The position numbers and the translations under genes were made by a program. The notes beneath the pieces were generated by a model. That model was not told the DNA's origin and did not search any database. It worked only from the letters and a program-made list of their open reading frames with translations. From DATJLY01 sp963773665 (GTDB taxonomy: Bacteria > Pseudomonadota > Alphaproteobacteria > ATCC43930 > CGMCC-115725), in contig CAVZBZ010000004.1 in the NCBI GenBank assembly GCA_963773665.1, positions 434,001 through 498,000 on the forward strand: a stretch of 64,000 nucleotides of DNA. The letters run 5' to 3'. Shown here in pieces: positions 18,113 through 27,281 of the stretch (the stretch's first letter is position 1; each line of letters opens with the position of its first letter).

Positions 18113-18510
18113 TGGCTGACCGCCTGCGTCTCCGATTCTTTCTCGACAACTGCGTTCCTGATTCGGTGGGCCGTCTTCTCCAGACCGCTGGGCACGAAGT
18201 GATTTACCAGCGTGACGTGATCGCGCGGGATTCGCCTGACATTCTCGTCGCCTTGGCGAGCGCGGAGAACGCTGCGATCCTCGTGACGTCAGACAGAGAT
18301 CACAAGCAGATTGCATCGCGCATCGGCATATCTCACCGAGGCTTAAGACGCCTCAGTCGTATACAGCTTCAATGTGACGAACCGGAAGCGGTCCGTCGGG
18401 TGCAAGCTGGGCTGTCGCTTATAGAGGCCGAGTGGCAGCTTGCCCAGCAGACGGGTGACGGGCGAATTTTCATCGAGATTCAAGGTGGCGCGTTTAGGAC
18501 ACTTCGCTGA
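18112..18510 (+). CDS. DUF5615 PIN-like toxin
   Basis: A 132-residue PIN-like protein. It begins MADRLRLRFFLDNCVPDSVGRLLQTAGHEV, with the conserved early acidic site in FFLDNCVP, followed by DSPDILVALASAENAAILVTSDRDH, the usual DUF5615 sequence around the second acidic cluster. Such proteins are thought to be RNases paired with DUF433 antitoxins. Start choices are ATG 18112 (TGATG overlap) or GTG 18109. Lower GC than the neighbouring his genes suggests acquisition. Confidence 0.82.
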   Translation: MADRLRLRFFLDNCVPDSVGRLLQTAGHEVIYQRDVIARDSPDILVALASAENAAILVTSDRDHKQIASRIGISHRGLRRLSRIQLQCDEPEAVRRVQAGLSLIEAEWQLAQQTGDGRIFIEIQGGAFRTLR

Positions 18511-18544
18511 TACCTATTTCAAGGGTATAAACGCGCCCTAGATA

Positions 18545-18565
18545 TTGTACGTCCTGCGCGTACAA
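18545..18565. other. 7-bp inverted repeat between toxin gene and hisE
   Basis: TTGTACG and CGTACAA are exact complements around a 7-base spacer. It lies 34 bases after the toxin stop and 49 bases before hisE. It might be a weak stem-loop or a dyad operator marking the right edge of the inserted toxin-antitoxin pair. No T-run follows. Confidence 0.3.
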
Positions 18566-18614
18566 ACGCAGGATCTGCGATTTGACCGAACGAAGCCAAT
18601 TTCCGGGGGCCCCC

Positions 18615-18941
18615 ATGCCCGACATCGACGGCAGCATTCTCGACCGGCTCTACGCCACCCTCGCGGATCGGCGCGGCGCCGACCCGGCGGTCTCCTATAC
18701 GGCGAAGCTTCTCGCCGGGGGTACGCCCCGGATCGCCCGGAAACTCGGCGAGGAGGCGGTCGAGACGGTGGTCGCCGCGCTGTCGCAAGGGCCGGGCGCG
18801 CTCATCGGCGAAAGCGCCGACCTGCTCTACCATCTCCTCGTGCTGTGGCAGGATCGCGGCATCGCGCCCGAGGACGTGTGGCGCGCGCTCGAGGCCCGCA
18901 TGGGCGTCTCGGGCATCGCCGAAAAGGCCGCGCGAGGCTGA
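18615..18941 (+). CDS. hisE: phosphoribosyl-ATP pyrophosphatase
   Basis: A 108-residue MazG-like pyrophosphohydrolase that converts PR-ATP to PR-AMP. Recognised from LDRLYATLADRRGADPAVSYTAKLL, KLGEEAVETVVAAL and ESADLLYHLLVLWQDRG, with the Glu/Asp metal ligands in EEAVE and ESADLLYH. The ATG at 18615 begins the conserved region. It is separated from hisF by 1.18 kb holding the toxin-antitoxin pair. Confidence 0.95.
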   Translation: MPDIDGSILDRLYATLADRRGADPAVSYTAKLLAGGTPRIARKLGEEAVETVVAALSQGPGALIGESADLLYHLLVLWQDRGIAPEDVWRALEARMGVSGIAEKAARG

Positions 18942-18952
18942 CGGAGGCTCTG

Positions 18953-19315
18953 ATGGCTTACGATCCCGACAACGTCTTCGCCCGCATCCTGCGCGGCGAG
19001 ATCCCATGCAAGAAGGTGTACGAGGACGACCACGTCCTGGCGTTCCATGACATCAATCCGCAGGCCCCGGTCCATGTCCTGGTCATTCCCAAGGGGGCCT
19101 ATGTCTCGCTCGAGGATTTCTCGGCGAAGGCCCCGGCCGAGGAACGCGCCGCCTTCCTCGCCGCGGTGGGGCACGTTGCGCGCACCCTCGGCCTCGTCAA
19201 AAGCGGCTACCGCATCCTCGCCAACCACGGGCCCGATTCGAGTCAGGAAGTGCCGCACTTCCACGTCCACATCTTCGGCGGGCGCAGGCTCGGCCGGATG
19301 TTGGAGCGCACCTAA
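18953..19315 (+). CDS. HIT-family (Hint-type) nucleotide hydrolase
   Basis: A 120-residue histidine-triad protein. The signature PHFHVHIFGG has His102, His104 and His106, and NVFARILRGEIPCKKVYEDD is the standard N-terminus. Hint proteins hydrolyse AMP-linked phosphoramidates. Its position right after hisE (11 bases) is a known arrangement in this class, so it probably shares the his transcript. Confidence 0.94.
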   Translation: MAYDPDNVFARILRGEIPCKKVYEDDHVLAFHDINPQAPVHVLVIPKGAYVSLEDFSAKAPAEERAAFLAAVGHVARTLGLVKSGYRILANHGPDSSQEVPHFHVHIFGGRRLGRMLERT

Positions 19316-19388
19316 CCCCGCGTGGCTAATTTCTTAACCGTCCGGCCCTAGCATCTCTGCCAAATCGGGCGAGAGGCCGGAGCGGGGT

Positions 19389-20963
19389 ATGGCGATCGAC
19401 AGCGCCCAGGGGGGCGCACGAACGGAAGAGCAGCGGCTTAGAGACTACGCCGAAGCCGCTGCCGACTGGTTCTGGGAGATGGACCCGGGCCTGCGCTTCA
19501 CGCGCATGAGTTCGAGCACGCATCTGCCCGAGAGCCGCCGGAGCCAGGACTTCGTCGGCCGGCGCCTCGACGAGGTGCGCGGGCTCGGCCTCGAGGGCGA
19601 CGACTGGCAGCCGCTCACGGCGGTCTTGGAAGCGCGCCTGCCGTTCCGCGACGTGCGCCTCGTGTGCCGCGCCAGCGACGGATCGCCGCTCCATCTTTCT
19701 CTTTCGGGCCTGCCGCTGTTCGGCGACGGCGGGAGCTTCGCCGGATATCGCGGCATCGGCCGCGACCTCACGCTCCTGAAGCGCGCCGAGGAGCATGCCG
19801 CCGCGGCGCAGCGCGAGCTGGCCGCCACGTCGGTGTTGCTGCGCGCGACGCTCGACAACATGGAGCAGGGGCTCCTGGTGCTCGACGGCGAGCTGCGCGT
19901 TCGCCTGTGGAACGACCGGATGTTCTCGCTGTTCGGCCACGCGCCCGGCGATCTCTACGTCGGCCGCACGATCGCCGATGTGGTGCGCCAACGTGCCGGC
20001 GCGACCCATGCCGAAAGCGCCGACCTCGGCCTCGCCTTCTTCCGCCGCGTCGTCGAGACCCGCAAGCCCGCCGTCCGCGAATTCACGCCTCCGAACGGCC
20101 GCACCATCGAGATGCGCGTGACGCCGATGCCCGAAGGCGGCGCGGTCGCGACCTATCTCGACATTTCCGAGCGGAAGCGCGTCGAGGCCGATCTGCGCCG
20201 CGCCAAGGAAGAGGCCGAGCTCGCAAGCCGCAGCAAAAGCGAATTCCTCGCCAACATGAGCCACGAGCTGCGCACGCCCTTGAACGCCATCATCGGCTTC
20301 GCCGACATTCTGAAGGGCGAGATCTTCGGCCCGCTCGGCGATCTGCGCTATGCCGACTACGCCGCCGACATTCGCGACAGCGGCCTCCATCTCCTGAAGC
20401 TCATCAACGACGTGCTCGACGTCTCGAAGGTCGAGTTCGGCAAGATCGAGCTTGCCGAGGAGGCCGTCGACATCGTCAGCGTGGTCGAGGGCTGCATCCG
20501 GCTGATGCGCGAACGGGTCGACGCCGCGGGCCTGCACCTCACCCATGCCATGCCCCTGACCTTGCCGCTCGTGCAGTGCGACGAGCTGCGCATGAAGCAG
20601 GTGCTGCTCAATTTGCTTTCGAACGCGGTGAAGTTCACGCCGGCGGGCGGCAGCATTGCGTTGCGCGCCGAGCTTGACGACAAGGGGCTCGGCATCACCG
20701 TCGCGGACACCGGCATCGGCATCGCGCCCGGCGATATCGAAAAGGCGCTGCGCCCGTTCGGCCAGATCGACAGCCGGCTGGCGCGGAAATACCAGGGGAC
20801 CGGGCTCGGCCTGCCGCTCGCGAAATCCATGATCGAGCTGCATGGCGGACGCCTCGACATCGACAGCGCGCCTGGCGCCGGCACGCGGGTGACGCTGTGG
20901 CTCCCGGCCGAGCGCATGCTGTTCCCGGCCGGCCCGCGCTGCCTCGCTGCCGTCGAAGGCTGA
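19389..20963 (+). CDS. PAS-domain sensor histidine kinase (soluble)
   Basis: A 524-residue kinase with two PAS regions (about 15-135 and 145-260, the second starting ATLDNMEQGLLVLDGELRVRLWN). A short coiled coil follows, then HisKA with the phospho-acceptor His in FLANMSHELRTPLNAIIGFADIL, and a HATPase domain with NLLSNAVKFTP, VADTGIGIAPGDI and GTGLGLPLAKSM. No membrane helix is found, so sensing is cytosolic. No response regulator is adjacent, so it is an orphan here. Confidence 0.93.
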   Translation: MAIDSAQGGARTEEQRLRDYAEAAADWFWEMDPGLRFTRMSSSTHLPESRRSQDFVGRRLDEVRGLGLEGDDWQPLTAVLEARLPFRDVRLVCRASDGSPLHLSLSGLPLFGDGGSFAGYRGIGRDLTLLKRAEEHAAAAQRELAATSVLLRATLDNMEQGLLVLDGELRVRLWNDRMFSLFGHAPGDLYVGRTIADVVRQRAGATHAESADLGLAFFRRVVETRKPAVREFTPPNGRTIEMRVTPMPEGGAVATYLDISERKRVEADLRRAKEEAELASRSKSEFLANMSHELRTPLNAIIGFADILKGEIFGPLGDLRYADYAADIRDSGLHLLKLINDVLDVSKVEFGKIELAEEAVDIVSVVEGCIRLMRERVDAAGLHLTHAMPLTLPLVQCDELRMKQVLLNLLSNAVKFTPAGGSIALRAELDDKGLGITVADTGIGIAPGDIEKALRPFGQIDSRLARKYQGTGLGLPLAKSMIELHGGRLDIDSAPGAGTRVTLWLPAERMLFPAGPRCLAAVEG

Positions 20964-21131
20964 TCCGACTCGCCGCAAATTCGGGCCGCCTGCAACGCCC
21001 TCCGGCGGCCGCATTCCGAGTCGCGCCGCGCTTTCGGGCCGATTAACGAACCTTTTGGACCTGTTAGGAAAAAATTAACTTGGCTGCGCGCGCAGTGGGT
21101 CGCGTGCGCACCCGAAGAGTTTTGTGACGCG

Positions 21132-21701
21132 ATGTCCGCCCTGCCCGTTTCCCATCCGCGTCTCCTCGCGCTTCTGCGCTATTGGCTGATAAAGCGCGGC
21201 ACCCGGCCGCTTCCTTCGCGGCGCGACATCGATCCCGTCGAAATCGGCCCGGAACTGTTGCCGAACCTCATGCTCGCCGATCTCCTCGACCGCGGCACGC
21301 ATGTGCGCTTTCGCCTGGTCGGCACGGCGGTGGTAAAGCGCCTCGGCTCGGACCCGACCGGGCGCTTTCTCGACGGCGAGATGCGCGGCGCCTGGTTCGA
21401 CCAGCTCGGCTCCCTCTATCGCCTCGTCTATGCCGAGCGCGCGCCGGTGTTCGCCGAGAGCGAGTTCCAATGGGGCGCGGGCCGGCGGCTTCGCGCGCTG
21501 CAATTGCTGCTGCCGCTGACGCAGGACGGGCCCGATCCGGCGATCGCGCTGAGCGGTCTCGCCTTTGCCTCGGACGAGGTTTTCCCGCCCTCGCTCCGTG
21601 CGCTCGCGGAAGGCGGCGCGCACGAGGAATTGTGCCGCCACGTGCTCAAGGACCTGGCGCCGCTCGACGCCGAGCGCAGCGCCGGCCGCTTCGTCGCCTA
21701 A
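21132..21701 (+). CDS. PAS_5-type domain protein
   Basis: A 189-residue protein resembling the PAS_5 family of Rhodospirillales and relatives: LLALLRYWLIKRGTRPLPSRRDIDPVEIGPELLPNLMLADLL followed by RFRLVGTAVVKRLGSDPTGRFLDG. These proteins carry a single PAS-like fold of unknown ligand and no output domain. It is downstream of the PAS kinase but separated by 168 bases, so co-transcription is uncertain. It converges with kup, one base apart. Confidence 0.75.
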   Translation: MSALPVSHPRLLALLRYWLIKRGTRPLPSRRDIDPVEIGPELLPNLMLADLLDRGTHVRFRLVGTAVVKRLGSDPTGRFLDGEMRGAWFDQLGSLYRLVYAERAPVFAESEFQWGAGRRLRALQLLLPLTQDGPDPAIALSGLAFASDEVFPPSLRALAEGGAHEELCRHVLKDLAPLDAERSAGRFVA

Positions 21702-21702
21702 G

Positions 21703-23600
21703 TCAAATCTCGACCTGGCCGCCGAGCTCGACCACGCGGTTCGAGGGAATGCGGAAATATTCGGTGGCGCTCAGCATCGTGCGGTGCATGAAGATGAAGA
21801 GGCGCTTGCGCCAGTCCCAGAACGGCGAGTGCCGGCCGATCACGACCTTTTCGCGCCCGACGAAAAACGACGTGTCGAGCAGATTGAAGCGGAACTGCAT
21901 GAGGCGGAGCTGCGCCAGCGTGCGCGGGATGTTGGGCTCGTCCATGAAGCCGTAATGCACGGTGATGGCGTGGAAGTTATGTTCGAGATGCTGCATCTCG
22001 ATGCGCTCGGAATCGGGCACGTGCGGGATGTCCTCGGTGTCCACCTTCATCAGCACGACGCGCTCGTGCAGCACCTTGTTGTGCTTCAGATTGTGCAGCA
22101 GCGCCGGCGGCACGATGTCGGAATTGGGCACCATGAACACGGCGGTGCCGGAAACGCGCAGCGGCCGGTCGGGCCGCAAGGTCTGCAGGAAGGTCTCGAG
22201 CGGCAGCGCCTCGCGCCAGCGCTCGACCAGAAGCCGCTCGCGCCCGCTTATCCACGTCGTCATCAGAAGGAACAGCACGAGCCCGACGACCAGCGGAAAC
22301 CAGCCGCCCTCGACGACCTTCAGCAGGTTCGAGCTGAAGAACACGAGATCGACGATCAGGAAGAATCCGAACACCGATCCGGCGATGAGCTTGTTGTAGC
22401 CGGCGACCGCCGTCGCATAGACAAGCGCCAGAATCGTCGTGAGCGTCATCGTGCCGGTGACGGCGACGCCGTAGGCCGCGCCGAGATTGTCGGAGCTCTT
22501 GAAGCCCAGCACCAGCGCCAGCACCGCGACGAGCAGGAACAAATTGATCTTGGGCACGTAGATCTGCCCGATTTCGGATTCCGACGTGTGCCTGATGTCG
22601 AACCGCGGCAGGTATCCCAGCAGTACCGCCTGCCGCGTCATCGAGAAGGCGCCGGAGATCACCGCCTGCGAGGCGATCACCGTCGCCGCGGCCGACAGCA
22701 CCACCATCGGATAAAGCGCCCAGTCGGGCGCCAGACGGTAGAACGGATTGTCGAGCGCCGCCGGCGAATGCAGCAGCAGCGCACCCTGGCCGAAATAATT
22801 GAGGAGCAGCGCCGGAAACACGAAGCTCAGCCAATCGACGCGAATGGGCCGGCGCCCGAAATGGCCCATGTCGGCGTAAAGCGCCTCGACGCCGGTGAAG
22901 GCCAGCACCACGGCGCCCAGAAGCGCCAGCCCCTTCGCCGGGTCGGCAGAGAAGCAGCGCGACGCCGTAATAGGGGTTGAGCGCCTTCACGATGTCGGGC
23001 TGGCGCACGATCTCGATGAGGCCGAGAATCCCGATCGTGAAGAACCACAGGATCATCACCGGCCCGAACGCACCGCCGACCCGCGCGGTGCCACCGCGCT
23101 GGAACATGAACAGCAAGACGATGAGTACGACGCTGATCGGGATGACATAGGGGTCGAAGAACGGCGTCGCGACCTTCAGTCCCTCGACCGCGCCCAAAAG
23201 CGAAATGGCCGGGGTGATGACGCCGTCGCCATAAAAGAGAGCCGCGCCCAGAAGTCCGGCGGCCAGAATCCACCAGCGCAGCTCGCGACTTGCCCTCGCC
23301 GGCGCGGAGCGCGAGCGCGGTCAGCGCCAGAATGCCGCCCTCGCCGCGGTTGTCGGCGCGCATGATCACCGTCACGTATTTGAGCGTGACGATGACCATG
23401 AGCGCCCAGGTGATGAGCGACAGCACGCCATAGACCGAGAACGGCGTCACCCGGCCGAGCGCGATGAAGCATTGCTTGATCGTGTAGAGCGGCGAGGTGC
23501 CGATGTCGCCATAGACGACGCCGAGCGCGCCAAGCAACAGCAGCTTCTGGGCGCGGCTTCGCGCCGCCGCCGTTCCGCTCGCCGCGGTCGTCTGTGCCAT
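21703..23600 (-). pseudogene. kup: Kup low-affinity potassium transporter, disrupted by two single-base insertions
   Basis: Reading three frames in turn gives a complete Kup protein of about 631 residues. The N-terminus is LGALGVVYGDIGTSPLYTIKQ up to ALRAGEGK, then WWILAAGLLGAALFYGDGVITPAISLLGAVEG up to NPYYGVALL, then DPAKGLALLGAVVLAFTGVEALYADMGHFGRRPI to the end. Frame breaks fall near 23288 and near 22951, each explained by one extra base. Removing both bases makes the length exactly 632 codons. Kup is a proton-coupled K+ importer of the inner membrane. As given it cannot make a full protein, but the otherwise perfect conservation suggests sequence error. Confidence 0.88.
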
Positions 23601-23737
23601 GAATCCCTTGAACCCGGCGGGTTGGGGCGCCCTGTCTAGACCGTTCGCCGCCCTGGGGCAACGGGCGCTGCGATTGAAACTTTCGGTCGGCTCCTGTATG
23701 TGCGATGGAGCAAAAGGCGAGGGTAGCGGGGGTCGCG

Positions 23738-24424
23738 ATGGAGACTCCGACGCGGAGGCCGGCCGAGGATGCCCGGCGGTTGCTGGCAAACTGCTTTCTG
23801 TTCCAAGGGCTTGGCTCGCAGGAGCGGGACCAGCTCGTAAGCCGCGCCCATATCCGCCGGTTCGCCGCCGGAGACACGATCTTCCGCATGGGCGCGCCCG
23901 GCTCGAGCATGATGGCGGTGCTCTCGGGCCAGGTGCGGATCAGCATTTCCTCGCCCGAGGGCAAGGAGCTGCTGCTGGCGATCCTCTATCCCGGCGAGGT
24001 GTTCGGCGAGATCGCCCTCCTCGATGGCAAGGAGCGCTCGGCCGACGCCACGGCGATGACCGCCTGCAGCCTCGCCGTGCTCGAGCGGCGCGAGGTCATG
24101 GTGTTCCTCGAGCGCCATCCCGAGGCCTGGCCCCGCATCGTCGAGGTGCTGTGCGACCGCTTCCGCGAGAATACCCAGCACGCCGCCGAGGTCTCGCTCA
24201 TGCAGCTGCCGGCCCGCCTCGCCAAGGCGCTCCTGCGCATGGAAAGCGAGCCCACCGGCGGCGGCAAGGCCCTGTCGCAGCGCGACCTCGGCAATTTGGT
24301 CGGCGCCGCGCGCGAGAGCGTCAACAAATGCCTCAATGAATGGCAGCGCCGCGGCGTCATCCGCATCGACGACAATTCGATCGCGATCCTGGACCGCGAC
24401 GGGCTCGAGGAATTAACGCACTGA
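23738..24424 (+). CDS. Crp/Fnr-family transcriptional regulator
   Basis: A 228-residue regulator with an N-terminal cyclic-nucleotide-binding fold (FLFQGLGSQERDQLVSRAHIRRFAAGDTIFRMGAPGSSMMAVLSGQV, then LYPGEVFGEIALLDGKERSADATA) and a C-terminal winged helix (LSQRDLGNLVGAARESVNKCLNEWQRRGVI). GEIALLDGKERSADATA resembles the cAMP-binding loop, and no Fnr-type Cys cluster is present. The ATG at 23738 follows GGGGGTCGCG; an ATG at 23705 lacks a clear ribosome binding site. It is divergent from kup and convergent with the ECF sigma gene. Confidence 0.9.
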   Translation: METPTRRPAEDARRLLANCFLFQGLGSQERDQLVSRAHIRRFAAGDTIFRMGAPGSSMMAVLSGQVRISISSPEGKELLLAILYPGEVFGEIALLDGKERSADATAMTACSLAVLERREVMVFLERHPEAWPRIVEVLCDRFRENTQHAAEVSLMQLPARLAKALLRMESEPTGGGKALSQRDLGNLVGAARESVNKCLNEWQRRGVIRIDDNSIAILDRDGLEELTH

Positions 24425-24437
24425 GGCCGCGCCGCGC

Positions 24438-25109
24438 TCAGGCGGCGGCGCGCGCCGGAACCGAAGGGGCCGCGGGATCGAGCGCCTCGCGCAGCCGCTG
24501 GAACGCGAGCCGCATGCGCGACTTGACGGTGCCGAGCGGGATGGCGAGGTGGCACGCGATCTCGCCGTGCGACTTGCCTTCGTAGAAGGCGAGGCTGACC
24601 ACCGCCGCCTGCTCCTGCGGCAGCGCCTCGAGCACGGTGCGCACGCGCTTCTGCTCGTCCGCGACGGTGAGGCGCGCGTCGGGCTGCGGCACCGGGGTCG
24701 GCTCGAGCAGCGGCTCGGCCGGGTCGAAGGCGCGGCGCTGCTCGCGGCGCAGCGCGTCGATGCGCAGGTTGCGGGCGATCGTGAAAATCCACGAGCTGAC
24801 GGCCGACTTGGCGGGATCGTAGCTGTCCGACTTGCGCCAAACCGTGAACATCACGTCCTGCACCAGCTCCTCGGCCAGCTCGTCGGTGGTGCCGAGCTTC
24901 TTCATGTAGGCTTTGAGGCGCGGCGCGAAATAATTGAACAGCTCGAGAAAGGACTTGGTGTCGCGGCCCTTCGTGACCGCCTCGATCAGGCGGCGGTGGC
25001 GCAGCGCCGCCTCGCCCGGCACCGGAAACCGCGCGATCGTGCCCGCGAAGCGCGCCGGCAAATTCTGGCGCGGGGCTTGGCGATCGGTTTCGAAAGCGGC
25101 GGCGTTCAT
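24438..25109 (-). CDS. ECF-type RNA polymerase sigma factor (RpoE/ChrR-group-like)
   Basis: A 223-residue sigma-70 family protein with region 2 (FLELFNYFAPRLKAYMKKLGTTDELAEELVQDVMFTVWRKSDSYDPAKSAVSSWIFTIARNLRIDALRREQRR) and region 4 (EALPQEQAAVVSLAFYEGKSHGEIACHLAIPLGTVKSRMRLAFQRLREAL). The region 2 wording resembles sigma factors paired with zinc-binding ChrR-type anti-sigmas, which answer to singlet oxygen. No anti-sigma gene is adjacent; downstream is the convergent Crp-like gene. The ATG at 25109 is preferred to an upstream in-frame start at 25163. Confidence 0.88.
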   Translation of the reverse strand: MNAAAFETDRQAPRQNLPARFAGTIARFPVPGEAALRHRRLIEAVTKGRDTKSFLELFNYFAPRLKAYMKKLGTTDELAEELVQDVMFTVWRKSDSYDPAKSAVSSWIFTIARNLRIDALRREQRRAFDPAEPLLEPTPVPQPDARLTVADEQKRVRTVLEALPQEQAAVVSLAFYEGKSHGEIACHLAIPLGTVKSRMRLAFQRLREALDPAAPSVPARAAA

Positions 25110-25389
25110 CGGACTTCCCCTGTCTCCCGTGCCGCGCTCCAAGACGCGGCTGTCATTCGCCATAAAAGCAGGGTTGGCCTCCAGCCTCTGTGAGGTGGTT
25201 CACACGGGACGGGTTTTTTTGCCGAATCGGTGATCCAGGTCACACGATTGCAGCGTTTTTTAGGGGTTCGCCGGCAGAGCCCCGGCGGCGAGGGGGCGAA
25301 ACCGCGACAGTCGCGGTCGGCAAGCCCGCGGATCGGCAGGGGTGGGGGTAAGCTGGCACGCCGTTCCCCGGAACGATAGAGTGGCCGCC

Positions 25390-26151
25390 ATGCTCGAAGC
25401 GCTCAAATTCGCGGGCGAGATCGTCGTGGTGACGGGGGCCGGCGGCGGCATAGGACAGGCCTGCGCCGAGGTGCTGGGCGAACTGGGCGCGACCGTCGCT
25501 GCCGTCGGGCGCACCGCGGCGAAGCTCGAGGAAACGAGAGCGCTCGTCCGCGCGAAAGGCGGGGCGTGCGAGATTTTTGCCGCCGACGTGACGGATGAGG
25601 ATCGGGTTGCGGAGCTTGCGCGCTGGGCCGAGGCGCGCGGCCTGGTCAAGGCCGTCATCAACAATGCCGGCGACAATTTCCGGAGCCGCATCACCGATCT
25701 CTCGACCGAGAAATGGAACGCCATTCGCGCGGTCGATCTCGACAGCGTGTTCTTCATGTGCCGCGCCTTCATCCCGCTGCTGCTCAAGGCGAAGGCGCCG
25801 TCCATCCTCAACGTCGCGTCGAGCTTCGGCGTCATCGGCAATGCCGGGATGCCGGCCTATTGCGCGGCCAAGGGCGCGGTCGTGAATTTGACGCGGCAGC
25901 TTGCGGTCGATTGGGGCACGAAGGGCTTGCGCGTCAACGCGCTCTGCCCGGGCCCGACGCTGTCGCCGCGCTTTACGTCGTATCTCGAGCGCGGCCTCAC
26001 GAGCCGCGCGGCGCTCGAGCGCCAGGTCATGCTGGGCCGGCTCGCCGAGTGCCGCGAGATCGCCAATGTCGCAGCCTTTCTCGTGTCCGACGCCGCGTCC
26101 TTCGTGCACGGCGCGACAGTGCTCGCCGACGGCGGCCAGACCATCCATTGA
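25390..26151 (+). CDS. short-chain dehydrogenase/reductase
   Basis: A 253-residue classical SDR. The dinucleotide loop VTGAGGGIG lies at residues 14-22, NNAG near 91-94, and the active site has Ser145, Tyr157 and Lys161 (PAYCAAKGAV). ADGGQTIH closes the protein. It is followed eight bases later by a CoA-transferase, so the two likely act on the same acyl or hydroxy substrate. The substrate is not deducible. Confidence 0.92.
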   Translation: MLEALKFAGEIVVVTGAGGGIGQACAEVLGELGATVAAVGRTAAKLEETRALVRAKGGACEIFAADVTDEDRVAELARWAEARGLVKAVINNAGDNFRSRITDLSTEKWNAIRAVDLDSVFFMCRAFIPLLLKAKAPSILNVASSFGVIGNAGMPAYCAAKGAVVNLTRQLAVDWGTKGLRVNALCPGPTLSPRFTSYLERGLTSRAALERQVMLGRLAECREIANVAAFLVSDAASFVHGATVLADGGQTIH

Positions 26152-26159
26152 GGGGGACC

Positions 26160-27281
26160 ATGCTCGAGGGAATTCGCGTCATCGACATGGGCGCCTTCAT
26201 CACCGCGCCCTTGGCCGGCATGATGCTGGCCGATCTCGGCGCCGACGTGATCAAGGTCGAGCCGCCCGGCGGCGACCCGTTCCGGCGCGGACATGGCGGA
26301 ACCTACGGCGCGACCTTCGTCGCGTACAACCGCAACAAGAAGAGCCTCGTGCTCGATCTCGCGACCGAGAAGGACCGCGCCGTCTTCCGCAAGCTCGCCG
26401 CGCGCGCCGACGTGCTGATCGACAATTTCCGCCCGGCCGCGCTGGAAAAGCTCGGGCTCGATTCCGAAGCGCTGCGCGCGCAGAATCCGCGCCTCATCCA
26501 TTGCTCGATCACCGGCTTCGGCACGACGGGGCCTTATCGCGAGCGGCCGGCCTTCGACGCGGTCGGCCAGGCGCTGTCCGGCATCTGGAGCCTGTTCGTC
26601 GATCCCGCGGATCCGCACTGCTTCGGCCCCACCATCACCGACAACGTCACCGGCATGTATGCGGCAAGCGGCATCCTTGCCGCGCTCGTCGAGCGCGGCC
26701 GCACCGGCAAGGGGCGCCGCATCGAGGTCAACATGCTCGAAGCCTCGATGGCGTTCGTGCACGACGCCTACACGAACTACACTTGCGCCGGGATACCGGG
26801 CGACCGGTTCAGCCGCGTCAGCCGCTCGCAATCCTTCGCTTTCCGCTGTGGCGACGGCAGGCTCGTCGCGGTGCAGCTTTCGACGCGCGAGAAATTCTGG
26901 CAGGAGTTGTTGGGCGCGCTCGAAGCGCCCGAGCTGGGCCAGGACGCGCGCTTCACGACGCACCAGAGCCGCGTCGCCAATTTCCGCGCGCTCGAAAGCG
27001 AGTTGCAGGGGCGCTTCGCGGCGCGGCCGCGCGAGGAATGGCTCGCCCGCCTCGACGGCACCGACGTGCCGTTCGCGCCCATAAACACGCTCGCCGAGGC
27101 GCTCGCCGATCCGCAGGTCAAGGCGCTCGGCACGGCGCTCGCGCTCGAGCACCCACAGGAGGGGCACATCGTCACGATCGCCTGCCCGATCCTCGCCGAC
27201 GGCGCGCGGCCCCGCCAGGCGAACGCGGCGCCGCCGCAGCTCGGCGAGCACACCGCCGAGCTGCTGGCAGAGCTGGGCTAG
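26160..27281 (+). CDS. CaiB/BaiF-family (class III) CoA-transferase
   Basis: A 373-residue family III CoA-transferase, opening MLEGIRVIDMGAFITAPLAGMMLADLGADVIKVEPPGGDPFR. Catalytic Asp161 lies in TITDNVTGMYAASGILAAL, and GTGKGRRIEVNMLEASM-like sequence follows. Such enzymes move CoA between carboxylic acids in catabolic routes. AGGGGG just before the ATG is a good ribosome binding site. It overlaps the convergent MFS gene by four bases. Confidence 0.93.
   Translation: MLEGIRVIDMGAFITAPLAGMMLADLGADVIKVEPPGGDPFRRGHGGTYGATFVAYNRNKKSLVLDLATEKDRAVFRKLAARADVLIDNFRPAALEKLGLDSEALRAQNPRLIHCSITGFGTTGPYRERPAFDAVGQALSGIWSLFVDPADPHCFGPTITDNVTGMYAASGILAALVERGRTGKGRRIEVNMLEASMAFVHDAYTNYTCAGIPGDRFSRVSRSQSFAFRCGDGRLVAVQLSTREKFWQELLGALEAPELGQDARFTTHQSRVANFRALESELQGRFAARPREEWLARLDGTDVPFAPINTLAEALADPQVKALGTALALEHPQEGHIVTIACPILADGARPRQANAAPPQLGEHTAELLAELG

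Noticed and set aside
17435..18614. A transposon or integron carrying the toxin-antitoxin pair
   Set aside because: No transposase, terminal repeats or target duplications could be seen at either edge, so only acquisition by unknown means is proposed.
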